Assembly: GCF_020283565.1 (NCBI RefSeq)
Contig: NC_060061.1
Coordinates: forward strand, 30,789,362-30,853,361
Source of the DNA: Trifolium pratense
Taxonomy: Eukaryota; Streptophyta; Magnoliopsida; Fabales; Fabaceae
Length of the DNA stretch: 64,000 nt
Direction of reading: 5' to 3'
Position 1 is the first letter of the stretch. Each line of letters starts with the position of its first letter. The notes under the pieces were generated by a model. The model was not told the origin of the DNA. It ran no database searches and saw only the letters and a program-made list of their open reading frames with translations. This document shows, piece after piece, positions 29,065 through 41,295 of this stretch. The translations under genes were made by a program, and so were the position numbers.

Positions 29065-30572
29065 TGTTGGAGTAAGCCCTAAAAGCCAATCTGTTTTGAT
29101 AGAATCTTCTTTTGTATCATGACTTTGATTTATATATTTAATATATATAAAAAGGCATTTCTTTATTATGTTTGTTTCAAACTAATAAAGTCCCTAGAAT
29201 AGCTAGTCTAATTAATGGAACATTAAGTGTGACTTAATAGTGACTCCATTAAACATAAGGACACTATTCTTAAAGTATCCGTAGTCAAGTTTTACTGTGA
29301 TGTGGGATAACAGTAAAACATAGAGACTATTATGTGAGTAAACTGATGACCTCATCTCACGTGTCATGGATATGAGATATCAAGTCTTCACATAGATATA
29401 AATATTAGGAGTAATATTTATATTGGATTGACCCACCATGAGAATACTACATAGCGTGTTATGAAAAGTGTCATAAGTTATTCTCATAGTGATAATGGTG
29501 TATACCACCCTTCGACCTGAAACCACTATGGACCCTAGATGTGGAGTAGAGTACTTAGTTGCCGTTCAAACATTGTCCGTAACAGGATGACTATAAAGTC
29601 GGTTGATGGGTACTCCACAAATCATGCTGAGGGACATGAGTGACCTAGATGGAATTTGCCCCTCATGCATAACAGGAGTAATATCTACGGGCCTCTTGAT
29701 GGAATATGACTGATAAAATGCGTGGCCACGCCGAACTAAGTCAATATGAGATATTGAGCTTATTCGTTACTCAGTATATTCTGGGATCAAGAAATAAGAT
29801 ATTGAACCATACAAGGATGACACGATCTATGCCTTGTGTTCAATATAGATATAAGGGCAAAGGGGTAATTATACACACGATCGTTATCATGGAAAGGTTT
29901 CGTCAGATCACATGACATTCTCGTCACTTGGGTAGCAGTGATGTGTTGCTAGATACCGCTCACTGTTTATAATATTAAATATGTGATTTAATATTATTGC
30001 CAACGTTACGAGAACCTATAGGGTCACACACAAAGGACAGATAGATGAGAGAAATAAATAAGTAAGACTTATTTATAAAATAATAAGTAGGACTTATTAG
30101 TAATTAAATAATTAAGTATGACTTATTATTTAATTAGAGAAGCGCGGCACACCGTAAAGTATGGTGCACTTAAGTAAAATACAGCACACCGTAAGGTACG
30201 GTGGATACTCAAATAAGTCTATAAAAAGAATACACTTATGTGCTGAATTTTAACCTAAGAGTTAGTCCTAAAATTAAGAAACCTAGCCGCCGCTCTCTAA
30301 ACCCCGTTCTCTCTGAATCTCTGGTGGAATTGGCTAGCACCGGTCATCGGAGAAGTTCTGTTCGTGTGGACTGAGTAGATGCATCGCTACTTTGCTTTGC
30401 TCGTGATCAGAAATAGTTTCTGCTTCAAAGGTTCTGCACTTCAAGAGGTAAACACATAAACTTGTGGTTTTGTGTTCGTTGATTTGTGATTAATGGTTTA
30501 ATCAAGATCCGTTCATCGGGATTGTTCCGCTAAGAGGATTAAATTTTGAAAAACCCCTCTTAAATCCCTTCA
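29065..30572 (+). repeat. 5' LTR of element E
   Basis: TGTTGGAGTAAGCCC to ATCCCTTCA, 1508 bp. Near its promoter it holds three copies of an AATAAGT...ACTTATT-type palindrome (30055-30130) and two small hairpins (30150-30203). A 69-codon frame (29706-29915) is repeated in the other LTR and has no recognisable product. Confidence 0.92.
30220..30228 (+). promoter_or_regulatory. TATA box of the E 5' LTR
   Basis: TATAAAAAG, with the start expected near 30250. The same box is at 36801-36809 in the 3' LTR. Confidence 0.55.
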
Positions 30573-30573
30573 G

Positions 30574-30585
30574 TGGTATCAGAGC
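30574..30585 (+). other. Primer binding site of element E
   Basis: TGGTATCAGAGC, a perfect initiator-tRNA-Met complement, 1 bp after the LTR. Confidence 0.85.
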
Positions 30586-33500
30586 ATCGGTTTCGATTAA
30601 ATCATTACATTCAAATCGGATTAATATATAATGATGATTATATGGTGATATATTCATGTTTATATGCGTCTGCGTGATCACTGATCAAGAACGAGTTTAT
30701 TTGATGATGTTTTATTTTGATAACATGATGTCACGAATATGATTCGTAATTAAAAGAGTATATCATCGTTTTGAATTATAGTAATTCTGAAAGTTTGTTT
30801 TTCAAAAGAGATTTATTCTCCTTTCAAAATCATGTGAGATTTATTCTTCTTATAGTAACAAGTGTTGTTCTTATAAGGATATACTCTGTATCATGATGCG
30901 TGACTTTGCCAATTCATGGTCACATATTCTTTTAAACTATATATTGGTTTTGAATTAGTGAATTTGAAATCAATTTTTATACCTGATTCTACATATGAAT
31001 TTTAAAATTGTTTCAAAAGGACATATGAATCAATTTGCGGTTCTTTAATTTGTTTGTTATAAAAGATAATACTGTTTTGGCAAATATCTTATTCAAAATA
31101 GTTTTGAATAAATAAATCGTCATATTTGATAATTGGATTGTCAAAATTTGATTCAAAATATTTAATTAAGAATTAAAAGGTTTGAATCAATTAATTGATC
31201 GTTACTTTAGAAACAATAGTGAATCAAAAGATTTGATTCTGTTTTAAATTAATTATTTAATTCAAAAGTGTTTTGAATAAATAAATTACCATATTTGATG
31301 ATTGGAGAATTGTCAAAGATTTGATTCAAAAGAATTTGATTGTGAATTAAGAGATTTGAATCAAATAAAATTGGTTTGATAATTTTAAAAGTGATTCATC
31401 TGAATCAATAATCTGATTTTGTTTTAAAATTAATTATTTGAATTAATTTTATGTATTCAAGTTTTGAGATTAATAATAATAGTGTAACACTATAATTGAT
31501 TATTTTATTTTATTTTAATTGATTAAATTTTAATCAATTAATTCTTAGAGGTATATAGTTATGGCCTTAGCGTGTTTGGAGTTTATTTTATTTGGTTTAA
31601 ATACGACCTGCGTGTCGTGGTATATTATTTTATAAATACGGCCTGCGTGTCGTGACAATTTATTTACTTTATTTATTTTAAATAATTGTAATTGCTCGTG
31701 ATGACGGGAGACAAAGCCAAACGAAGGATGTCGACGGAGTAACTTGAGAAGTTTGCTCGAGGGTCAAAGAATTGTAATAAATTAGTTTATTTAATTCTTT
31801 CGTTTTAGGAGGCCATAACTATACTACCTTAGTTTATGTTATGTATGTGATGCATGAGATGAGTGTTTTAATTATATTTGTCATGTATGTTTTATATAAT
31901 TATTAAACGCATATTTACATGAATGTCATGTAAAGTGAAACGCGTGTATAAGATACACATGTCGGTGAGATCAAATTTAATTAAAAATCCTTCAAGTACT
32001 CATAAAGACTAATATTGAAGATGTAGGTTTTGCCAACGCAAGGTGCATTTTCTATACTAGTAAGATGTGTCTATATTAAGTTTTATGCTTTCCAAAGAAT
32101 AGCACCCTTCAAGATCAATATCGATTAATGTAGGTTTTGCCAACGTAAAGTGCATTGTCAATATTGATAAGTTGCGGTGAGATAACCAGTTTATCCGATT
32201 GCTATTTATTGGGTTTAACTTAACTAAAGAAAAATATAATATGATTATATGACTTTAGAAGCAAATGTTGGGTTATTCCATATGATGGATTAAAATAAGT
32301 GTTATTCACCCAACGGAAATGATATGAGAGTTGTATGAGATACAATTGGAAACAGTTTCCTACCTAAATAACTACGTTTTGTGTAATCAGCCCAACGCTG
32401 ACTTAAAACAAAGTGAAATATGGATCTCATTCCCACTAGAAAATTTTTAACGGGATTTTCCGAATCAAATGTCGAGGGTCATTTGTTTTGAGTAAAATAG
32501 TGGGAGCATATTTAATTAAAGACCTAGTTAAATATGTTTTAATCATGATACAAATATTCTTATCTTCATAATTAGATATATTTGGCATATAGTTTATATT
32601 TCACTAAAGGTCCTTACGAAGGACATAAGGTTCGGAAAAGAGTTTCTGAATTGGTACATATATTGAGAATTGTTCTCAAATACGAGAAAAACTACTAATA
32701 GTTTTGAAAGAGTCAAAATGGAAGAAAGAAGTAAGACTTCTTCATACATCTTGTTATAGAAAGTTAAATTATTTACTTTTACATCTAAGGTATATGATAC
32801 TAGATGCAAATTTCATATTTGTTGGAATATGAAATTGTTTTAAAGAAGTAAAAAATTTGAGTATAGATAAAGTCAACTTACGTTTAGAATGAAATAGTTT
32901 CATTGATCGTAGAAGTTGAGTTTGACATGGAACCAAATAATTGTTATTATGTTTCATTTAATAATAGAAATATTGGACCTAAACCTTGTATTGACATGAA
33001 AAAGGACTGCTTGTTTGAATAATAGACAAGTGTTGTTTCATTATCCAAATAATGTTTTCTATTCTATTGTTCTAATTGAGTAATGGAATTGAGTTCCATC
33101 AACTTGATAACCTTATCTATAACAATGATGAATAAGGATCAAATAAGATTTGAACCTTGTAAATTAGTGGCAATTAATATTGTTTAGTACTAATAGGTGA
33201 GACACACATTTCCATACTCCGTGGATAGGAATTTTTGGACTCATTTGATTTAAATCATTTGAAGGATGTGAGTTCCACTTTTGAAAATAGTTCGGTATGT
33301 CAATTACCAACTAAGGCAAAGTGACATTTGATCTATTTGAAATATATACATATGAGATGTATATGAACCACTAAACTAATTATTTGCTAGATATAATTTT
33401 ATTTCTTTTACTTCATTTACATTACTAATTAGCTTAGTAGATGTGAATATGTGTGGTTGACACAAACTATGATTCTTTGAATTTGTTCAAAGAATTTATG
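30586..33500 (+). other. Interior of E, upstream part: no intact gene
   Basis: A/T-rich with stops in all frames. Two short direct-repeat pairs stand out: CCTGCGTGTCGTG at about 31606 and 31644, and TGTAGGTTTTGCCAACG at about 32024 and 32131. The gag region of the ancestor should lie here, but I cannot recognise it. Confidence 0.5.
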
Positions 33501-33520
33501 AATGAAGTAAATGAATAATT

Positions 33521-35400
33521 TTGAAAAGTATTAAGACCATACGAACAAGTCGTAATGGTAAATACTTAGATAAGGAGTATAGTAACAACTATTTATATTA
33601 CATCATGTTCGACATGATTACAAATAAGATAGTTCGTTTATATCTCCAGCGAGTCTTTCGAAAAATTATTTTAATTAGAGTTATTCTTTACCCACAAAAG
33701 TTCCAATAAAAGAAATCATAAAGACACCATATTTGATATGGAGGTAAAAGTACCTAGTTTGACTTTATGGTAGTTTGGAATTGTACGGTTTATAAGATAA
33801 ACATAATTCCAACTTGGATTAATGTGTATTTGTGGAGGGATCCTAAAGAAACTTAGAAATACTAATTCTACAACACTCTCTAGGACAAAAGTTGTTTTGT
33901 TACTAGAATTAAAATATTCCTTTAGAAGGAATGTGTCTCTAGAAGAGATAGTGGGAGTGATGTAGAACTTGAGTAAATTCGAGTACCACAAAACACATGT
34001 TTTTGAGAATGGAACATGAATCGGTTCAACAAGAGTTGTTGTTGGATCACCAGTTCGAGTAGCACAAGACCTATATAAGTCGGATATGTCATATCACACA
34101 GTTGAGAGTCACGGTTTTACCATGACTCGACAAGGTGATATATGATGCTCATGGAAGATGAGAATGTGACTTATAAAGAGTCCATGTACACAAAACATAT
34201 ATGGATATTGTTTTGTCATCCAATTGAGTAAGACTCATAGGATAAATATGAGTCTTGTTGTAAAGATTCACATGGATGGTATTGTGAATACCTTTATGGT
34301 GTGATTGAATGTGAAAGGTTTCACACAAATCATGATGCAATTATGATGAAACCTTTATTTCAATCATAGTGCTTAAACTCATTTGATTCCAATTGCAATT
34401 ATTGTATGTTTTACTACGAGTTCTGGCAGATGGACAACGAGGTTACATTCCTTAATTGGAATGACCTTACATATGTATTTGACATATGGACGGGGTTTCG
34501 TTAATCTAAAGGATGCTAGAAAAGTATATAAATTACAAAATTCATTTATGAATTTGTTCAAATTTCTCAAAGTTGAATTATCAGTTTTATTGATCAAGTT
34601 TTATGAAAACTAAGATTAATAAAGGAACTCTTGTGCACACAAGAAAGTCAGTGGGAGTATTTAAATTAATCTGGTATTGTATGTGGATGACATACTGATC
34701 ATCAAGACAATTTTCATACACTACACATGTAAGACATGATTAGGTAATTGTTTCTTGATGAAATACTTAGGCGAGACTTCCTAAAAGTTAGGAATCAAGA
34801 TCTATATAGATAGATTATTGACATATCTCAACCTTAGCCTATGTACAAATTTGATGAAGTGTACAGACACCTCATGTGCTTAATTTTATTGAAATTATTG
34901 CACACGTCACATGATGTATTTTTTTCTCAAAGACAATATCCAACCTCATTGGATGAGAAAGGGATGCATGAGAAGTAACCAAATGCTTTGGCAATTGGGT
35001 TGATCATGTATATCATGATATGTACTAGACCAGATGTACTATATGCTATTAGCATAAACAATATGTACCAAATTATTTCTAGTGATTGTCATTAGATCAC
35101 CATCAAGAATATCCATGGATATCTTAAAAGGATTAAGGATGGCTTCTTGATTGGATCTGGAAATGATCATTGTAAATGAGTTACAATGATACTGATTGTC
35201 CAAAACCGAAGAACAGTATACCCAGATTGTAGTCTGGAATAAACTTTATGCTCGGATGTCAAATCTGTAAGCTTACAAGCTTCAGAAGATTGATATATCT
35301 ATTACAAAGGTCAAATATATGATTTGAATCGTTTGTCTCATAGGATGAGGCAGAAAATTGTTTTCTTTACGTTGCAGATTCCCTTGACCTCATTAAAGAT
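33521..35400 (+). pseudogene. Decayed copia pol remnants in E (integrase, RT, RNase H)
   Basis: Fragments occur in the right order on the plus strand with stops and frameshifts between them. Near 33525-33590, IKTIRTSRNGKYLDKEY resembles the copia integrase D-D-E region; at 34671-34709, LVLYVDDILIIKT is the RT YVDD motif; near 34980-35090, ALAIGLIMYIMICTRPDVLY is the RNase H linker; GYLKRIKDGFLIGSGN follows. The element cannot make its own enzymes. Confidence 0.65.
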
Positions 35401-35635
35401 GGTAATGGTTTAATCTTGCAAGCAACGGAAAACCAGATCTCACCAACGATTCAAATACAAGTTTTGACACTTTATTTCTTTTGATAGAAGATCAAAAGTG
35501 TAAATTGGAAGATGTATCGGGTACCAACATAGGAAAGAGTTCCTTATCCACTAATAGAAAATCTTGCATAGAAGATGCTTGATGATCACGCTAGTCCAAT
35601 AGATGTTGAGTTAATATCTGATTGGCTTTAGTGCT

Positions 35636-35645
35636 AGTGGGAGAT
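35636..35645 (+). other. Polypurine tract of element E
   Basis: AGTGGGAGAT directly before the 3' LTR. Confidence 0.75.
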
Positions 35646-37153
35646 TGTTGGAGTAAGCCCTAAAAGCCAATCTGTTTTGATAGAATCTTCTTTTGTATCA
35701 TGACTTTGATTTATATATTTAATATATATAAAAAGGCATTTCTTTATTATGTTTGTTTCAAACTAATAAAGTCCCTAGAATAGCTAGTCTAATTAATGGA
35801 ACATTAAGTGTGACTTAATAGTGACTCCATTAAACATAAGGACACTATTCTTAAAGTATCCGTAGTCAAGTTTTACTGTGATGTGGGATAACAGTAAAAC
35901 ATAGAGACTATTATGTGAGTAAACTGATGACCTCATCTCACGTGTCATGGATATGAGATATCAAGTCTTCACATAGATATAAATATTAGGAGTAATATTT
36001 ATATTGGATTGACCCACCATGAGAATACTACATAGCGTGTTATGAAAAGTGTCATAAGTTATTCTCATAGTGATAATGGTGTATACCACCCTTCGACCTG
36101 AAACCACTATGGACCCTAGATGTGGAGTAGAGTACTTAGTTGCCGTTCAAACATTGTCCGTAACAGGATGACTATAAAGTCGGTTGATGGGTACTCCACA
36201 AATCATGCTGAGGGACATGAGTGACCTAGATGGAATTTGCCCCTCATGCATAACAGGAGTAATATCTACGGGCCTCTTGATGGAATATGACTGATAAAAT
36301 GCGTGGCCACGCCGAACTAAGTCAATATGAGATATTGAGCTTATTCGTTACTCAGTATATTCTGGGATCAAGAAATAAGATATTGAACCATACAAGGATG
36401 ACACGATCTATGCCTTGTGTTCAATATAGATATAAGGGCAAAGGGGTAATTATACACACGATCGTTATCATGGAAAGGTTTCGTCAGATCACATGACATT
36501 CTCGTCACTTGGGTAGCAGTGATGTGTTGCTAGATACCGCTCACTGTTTATAATATTAAATATGTGATTTAATATTATTGCCAACGTTACGAGAACCTAT
36601 AGGGTCACACACAAAGGACAGATAGATGAGAGAAATAAATAAGTAAGACTTATTTATAAAATAATAAGTAGGACTTATTAGTAATTAAATAATTAAGTAT
36701 GACTTATTATTTAATTAGAGAAGCGCGGCACACCGTAAAGTATGGTGCACTTAAGTAAAATACAGCACACCGTAAGGTACGGTGGATACTCAAATAAGTC
36801 TATAAAAAGAATACACTTATGTGCTGAATTTTAACCTAAGAGTTAGTCCTAAAATTAAGAAACCTAGCCGCCGCTCTCTAAACCCCGTTCTCTCTGAATC
36901 TCTGGTGGAATTGGCTAGCACCGGTCATCGGAGAAGTTCTGTTCGTGTGGACTGAGTAGATGCATCGCTACTTTGCTTTGCTCGTGATCAGAAATAGTTT
37001 CTGCTTCAAAGGTTCTGCACTTCAAGAGGTAAACACATAAACTTGTGGTTTTGTGTTCGTTGATTTGTGATTAATGGTTTAATCAAGATCCGTTCATCGG
37101 GATTGTTCCGCTAAGAGGATTAAATTTTGAAAAACCCCTCTTAAATCCCTTCA
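35646..37153 (+). repeat. 3' LTR of element E
   Basis: 1508 bp, the same length as the 5' LTR and with no difference noticed in the aligned parts. It is followed by the GACTT duplication and then LINE sequence. Confidence 0.92.
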
Positions 37154-40100
37154 GACTTAACGCTAAACATTCCTGTAGATTCAGGAATCCAACGCCAACG
37201 ATCCGTTGAACCCACTTGCAACACCACTCCAAATAAGAGATTTTCCAATTCATTCTTCTCCTGCTGTTCAACTTGCGATAATGTCAATAACCACTCATGC
37301 TGCCAATTCAAATGGAAATTGCCTGACTGAATTAAATCAGATACTACACAATCTTTAAACTGCACTTTGTCAAATAAACAGGGAAATAAGTTCTTTAAGG
37401 GAGCAGCCTCGTACCATTTCTCTTTCCAAAAACTTATAGAATTACCGTTACCCAACACGCTGCTGACTTGTGTCGGAAACCAACAATCTCCATCCTTCCC
37501 ACCAACACTCACAACGTCTCTCCACCAAAGGGAGTCCTTATGACCCGTTACAACAGAATCCCAACTTAAAAATTTGATTGAAAGAGGCCCATACCTGAAA
37601 TTCAAAAGATCAAACCAAATTGCGTCTTTGTCGCTAATGCACCTCCACTTCCATTTACACAACAAAGCCAAATTGAAGTGTTCTAAACTTTTAACACCTA
37701 ATCCGCCCTTATCTTTGGGTAAACACACCTGAGACCATTTGACCCAACAAATCTTTTTGTCCTCCTTTCCTCCATTCCAAAGAAAATTCCGCTGAATCCT
37801 CTCCAACTGATGAATGATACAGCGAGGTGCCTTGAAAAATGAAAAAAAATATAGCGGAAGACTTGACAGCACAGAATTAATCAATGTCACCCTACCTCCA
37901 ATCGAAAGATTCCGAGCGTTCCAACTGGACAGCCGCTTCGACATAGATTCAACTATAGGTTTCCAAGTCGCCTGCCTCCTAGGATTTGCTCCCACGGGTA
38001 AGCCCAAAAATTTAAATGGGATTGAATCAGATTTGCAGTCTAAATAAGTTGATGCCGCAGCCAGAAAATTGGAATCAACATTGATCCCATAAATTTTGCT
38101 TTTAACAAAGTTTATCTTCAATCCCGAAACCAACTCAAAGCCTCTTAATATAGACTTCATAGTACGGACATTATCCCAAGAACATTCGCCCAACAATATT
38201 GTGTCATCGGCGAACTGTAATAACTCGAAACCAATTGAATCAGAAACTTTGTAACCAATAAACTTTCCAATTTCCACTGCCTTTTTAACCATCCCAGTTA
38301 AACCTTCGGCTGCAAGCAAAAACAAAAAAGGAGAAAGTGGATCGCCTTGCCTCAAACCCTTTCCAACCGTGAAATCCTGTGAGGGACTACCATTAACCAA
38401 GACTGACATCGAACTATTAAATATGCATGCCCTCATCCAACTCATCCACTTCTCAGCGAACCCCATCTTCACCATCATTCGTTCCAGGTAATTCCAACTA
38501 ATAGTATCGTAGGCACGCTCAAAATCCACTTTAAAAAATAAACAGCAATCTTTTCTTCGTTTGGCTAAATCAATAATTTCATTGAGGACCACAACACCAT
38601 CCAAAATCTGCCTACCTGGAATAAAAGCTGTCTGACAGTTTGAAATGAGCTTACCCATCAAATTCTTCAATCTTCCAGCCAATAATTTAGATAAGAGTTT
38701 ATAAAGAATACCAATCAAGCAGATGGGTCGATAATCAGATAATTGTTGAGGATGGTCTTTCTTAGGAATAAGAGCTAGAAACGATGCGGTGATAGCTTTT
38801 GGTAAGACTGCATTATGATGAAACTCATACAAAAATTCCATCACATCGGATTTCAATGTGGACCAGCACTCCTTTAAGAAGTTAATGTTGAAGCCATCCG
38901 GCCCGGGGCTCTTGTTTCCATCGCAACTCCATACCACATCTCTAACTTCTTCTTCCGAAAAAGGTTGTATCAAAAATTCATTATCATTTGCCGATAAAAC
39001 ATTAAAATCAATACCATGAACAAAAGGTCTGTTGTGCCAATCTTCTATGAAGTTTCTTGCAAAATAATCCTTTACTTCCAATTTGATGTTGTCAACCCCT
39101 TGAATCCACTCATCACCTCTCTTGAGCAGTGACAATTGATTTCTCCTTCTTCTGCCTTTGAGACTAACATGAAAAAAATGAGAATTGGAATCTCCTTCTC
39201 TGACCCATTTCATTCTAGATTTCTGTTTAATCAAACTTTCTTTGTAGTGAATTTGCTCCCAAAATTTCTTGTTGATAGCAGACTTGTCACTAATCACCGA
39301 ATTCGACCCATCACTAATAATTAACGCCTCAGCCTCGTTCAATTCCGTCACTGTTTTTTCAATGTTCAAATCAAGAATGCCAAATACCTCCCTGTTCCAA
39401 CCTCGCAGCTCCTCTTTCAATTTTTTTAATTTTTCCTTGATTACAAAAGCCTTCTTGCCCTTGACATTCAGCTGCTCCCAAACATTCGCAACAAAAGATT
39501 TGAACTTAGGATGCTCCAACCAACAATTGTTCACCTTAAACGGTTTTGGACCCCAGTTGACATCAGAACACAATAACCAAATCGGGCAGTGATCTGAAAT
39601 GTCACGGTTGCCAATCCATTGACCAGACACTGCTCCTTTTTCAATAAAATTTTCTGAGAGCAAGAACCGATCCAGCCTACTCTTAGCCTTCCCGTCAACA
39701 CTAAACCAAGTGAATTTCTTGCCGGCGACCGGTACATCTATCAATTCCATAGCTTCAGCAAATTGACAGAATTCCATCCTTTCGTTAATTCTAGAAAAAG
39801 AACTACTACCCTGTCGTTCCCCCTCCTTCATCACTGCATTGAAATCACCTCCTACACACCAATCTCCCTGTTCATTGTTCAACTTAAACTCCAATAAATC
39901 ATTCCACAATTTTCTTTTACCAGACAGATTACAAGGGGAATATACATTGATAATGTAAAGAGTACCCTCCTTCCATTCCACACATAAGCCCAAAAAACTA
40001 TCGCTAGTAAAGCTAAACTTGACTTTGAATAAACCTGCATTCCACATTATCAACAACCCTCCCGACAAACCAACCGACTCTTTCGCCACCCATTCCACAT

Positions 40101-40263
40101 TCTTATGACCCCATAAATGTTCAATCATATAATCATCGAAAGTAGCCTTTTTAGTCTCTTGAAGCAAGCATAATTCGAACATACCTGAAAACAGTAATTG
40201 GCTCAAACGGCGCCGTTTAGCACTGCTTCCCCACCCTCGTAAGTTTAAAGAAACTATCTTCAT
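37154..40263 (-). CDS. LINE ORF2: endonuclease and reverse transcriptase, interrupted by E
   Basis: It starts at ATG 40263 (MKIVSLNLRGWG, the classic LINE ORF2 start). Residues 1-230 are an APE-type endonuclease (NLRGWG, LLQETK, GDFNAV, SRLDRFL, SDHCPIWL). RT follows from about 440: NKSPGPDGFN, DYRPICLIGILYKLLSKLLA, FKVDFERAYDTISW, GLRQGDPLSPFLF, FADDTILLG (catalytic FADD at about 680). There are no stops up to the boundary with E, where the frame runs a few codons into its LTR. The missing C-terminus is at 28471-29064. ORF2 overlaps ORF1 by ATGA. Confidence 0.9.
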
Positions 40264-40423
40264 GGCTGAACTTGTTTAGATTGCTCCCTCTTCCTCCTAA
40301 CATCCTTGTCTTTGTGTTCATTGATTCTTAAATGCTCTACATAAACACCATCATCTTCGTCACCTTGAACACCTAACTCCTTAACCTCCTCCCACAATTT
40401 TCCATTAACTTCAACCTCATGTC
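40260..40423 (-). pseudogene. LINE ORF1, C-terminal stub
   Basis: About 54 codons remain on the minus strand (HEVEVNGKLWEEVKELGV... to ...REQSKQVQP), ending in a TGA that overlaps the ORF2 ATG as ATGA. The 5' side is cut at the target-site duplication. This is a 5' truncation, so the nucleic-acid-binding part of ORF1 is lost. Confidence 0.6.
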
Positions 40424-40641
40424 TATATATCTTTAAATGAGGTTATTTGTTTTGTTTTTTTTTTAATGTTATGCAAAAGTGGAAATTGAATGATTGGAGG
40501 GATTAGAAAGTGATATAGGCGGGATAAATGAAATTTAATTGGGTAAGCGGCATAAATGAAATTTAAGTGCTATGTGATGTGATTTAGGCGGGTTATATTG
40601 AAATTTAGGTGCCTAAATGTGTGCAGATTATATTTTGTTTT

Positions 40642-40988
40642 AAGTTGTCCATTGTGTACAAGTAGCGATTTATATTATAATCGGTACGAATTTTATAAAA
40701 TTTATCGTTTGATTTAAAGTTTATATCATATAGATCATCTATAAAAATTTTGAATTTTTTTGAAAATCATTTGCTATATTATTGACACTCATCAAAATTA
40801 ACGGTATTCAATAAAAACTCATAAACCGTTAATTTTGATGGGTCTCAATAATATATCAAATGATTTTTAAAAAAATACAAATTTTTTATAGATGATTTAT
40901 ATGATATAAACTTTCAATCCAACGATAGATTTTGTAAAATTCGTATTCATTATAATATAAATAGCTACTTGTACACCATGCACAACTT
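40642..40988. mobile_element. Foldback (long inverted repeat) MITE
   Basis: AAGTTGTCCATTGTGTACAA at the left mirrors TTGTACACCATGCACAACTT at the right. The arms pair imperfectly through to a centre near 40820, where TCAAAATTAACGGT faces ACCGTTAATTTTGA. The whole 347 bp can form one hairpin. A target-site duplication was not clear. Confidence 0.7.
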
Positions 40989-41031
40989 GATGGACTTGTT
41001 AATGTTAGACAAAGCCTTGTCTTAATATATA

Positions 41032-41176
41032 CTTCATCCGGTCATTATTATAAATAAAAACCACTTTTTATTTTATTGATAAAGTAATGTATCTGATCTA
41101 TATTATTGACTAGATACATTACTTTCTGAATGAATTTAAAAAGTGATTTTTTACTTAAAATAGTGACCGAATGGAG
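41032..41176. mobile_element. Stowaway-like MITE (145 bp) with TA duplication
   Basis: The ends CTTCATCCGGTCATTATTAT and ATAGTGACCGAATGGAG form an inverted repeat flanked by TA on both sides (41030-41031, 41177-41178), the Tc1/mariner target. There is no ORF. Confidence 0.65.
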
Positions 41177-41295
41177 TAAAGGATAAATGATTATTTTTTT
41201 TTATTATCTACTTTTTACCACTTTAATTCACTTGTTAATTCATTCACTTTAATAATTAAAAGAATTTAACATATAACATAGAATTTAACATAATT

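Larger units (their letters stand above)
29065..37153 (+). mobile_element. Element E: Ty1/copia-derived LTR element with decayed interior
   Basis: Two 1508-bp LTRs flank 5.07 kb of interior. The target-site duplication GACTT is perfect (29060-29064 and 37154-37158). The primer site follows the left LTR and a polypurine tract precedes the right LTR, so it is on the plus strand. The interior lacks long ORFs but keeps recognisable remnants of copia integrase, RT and RNase H in order. The LTRs showed no difference in the parts compared by eye, which means a recent insertion. Confidence 0.9.
28374..40434 (-). mobile_element. L1-type LINE, 5'-truncated, split by LTR element E
   Basis: The body is 28385-40423. 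The 11-bp target-site duplication TATATATCTTT is at 28374-28384 and 40424-40434; the poly-A tail is the plus-strand T-run after the left copy. On the minus strand: a stub of ORF1, ORF2 (endonuclease, RT, C-terminal zinc domain) and a short 3' end. Without element E and its duplication the LINE is about 3.95 kb. The 5' truncation within ORF1 is the usual result of incomplete target-primed reverse transcription. Confidence 0.88.

Noticed and set aside
29706..29915. 69-codon frame present twice (also 36287-36496)
   Set aside because: The duplication is explained by the two E LTRs; it is not evidence of a gene family.
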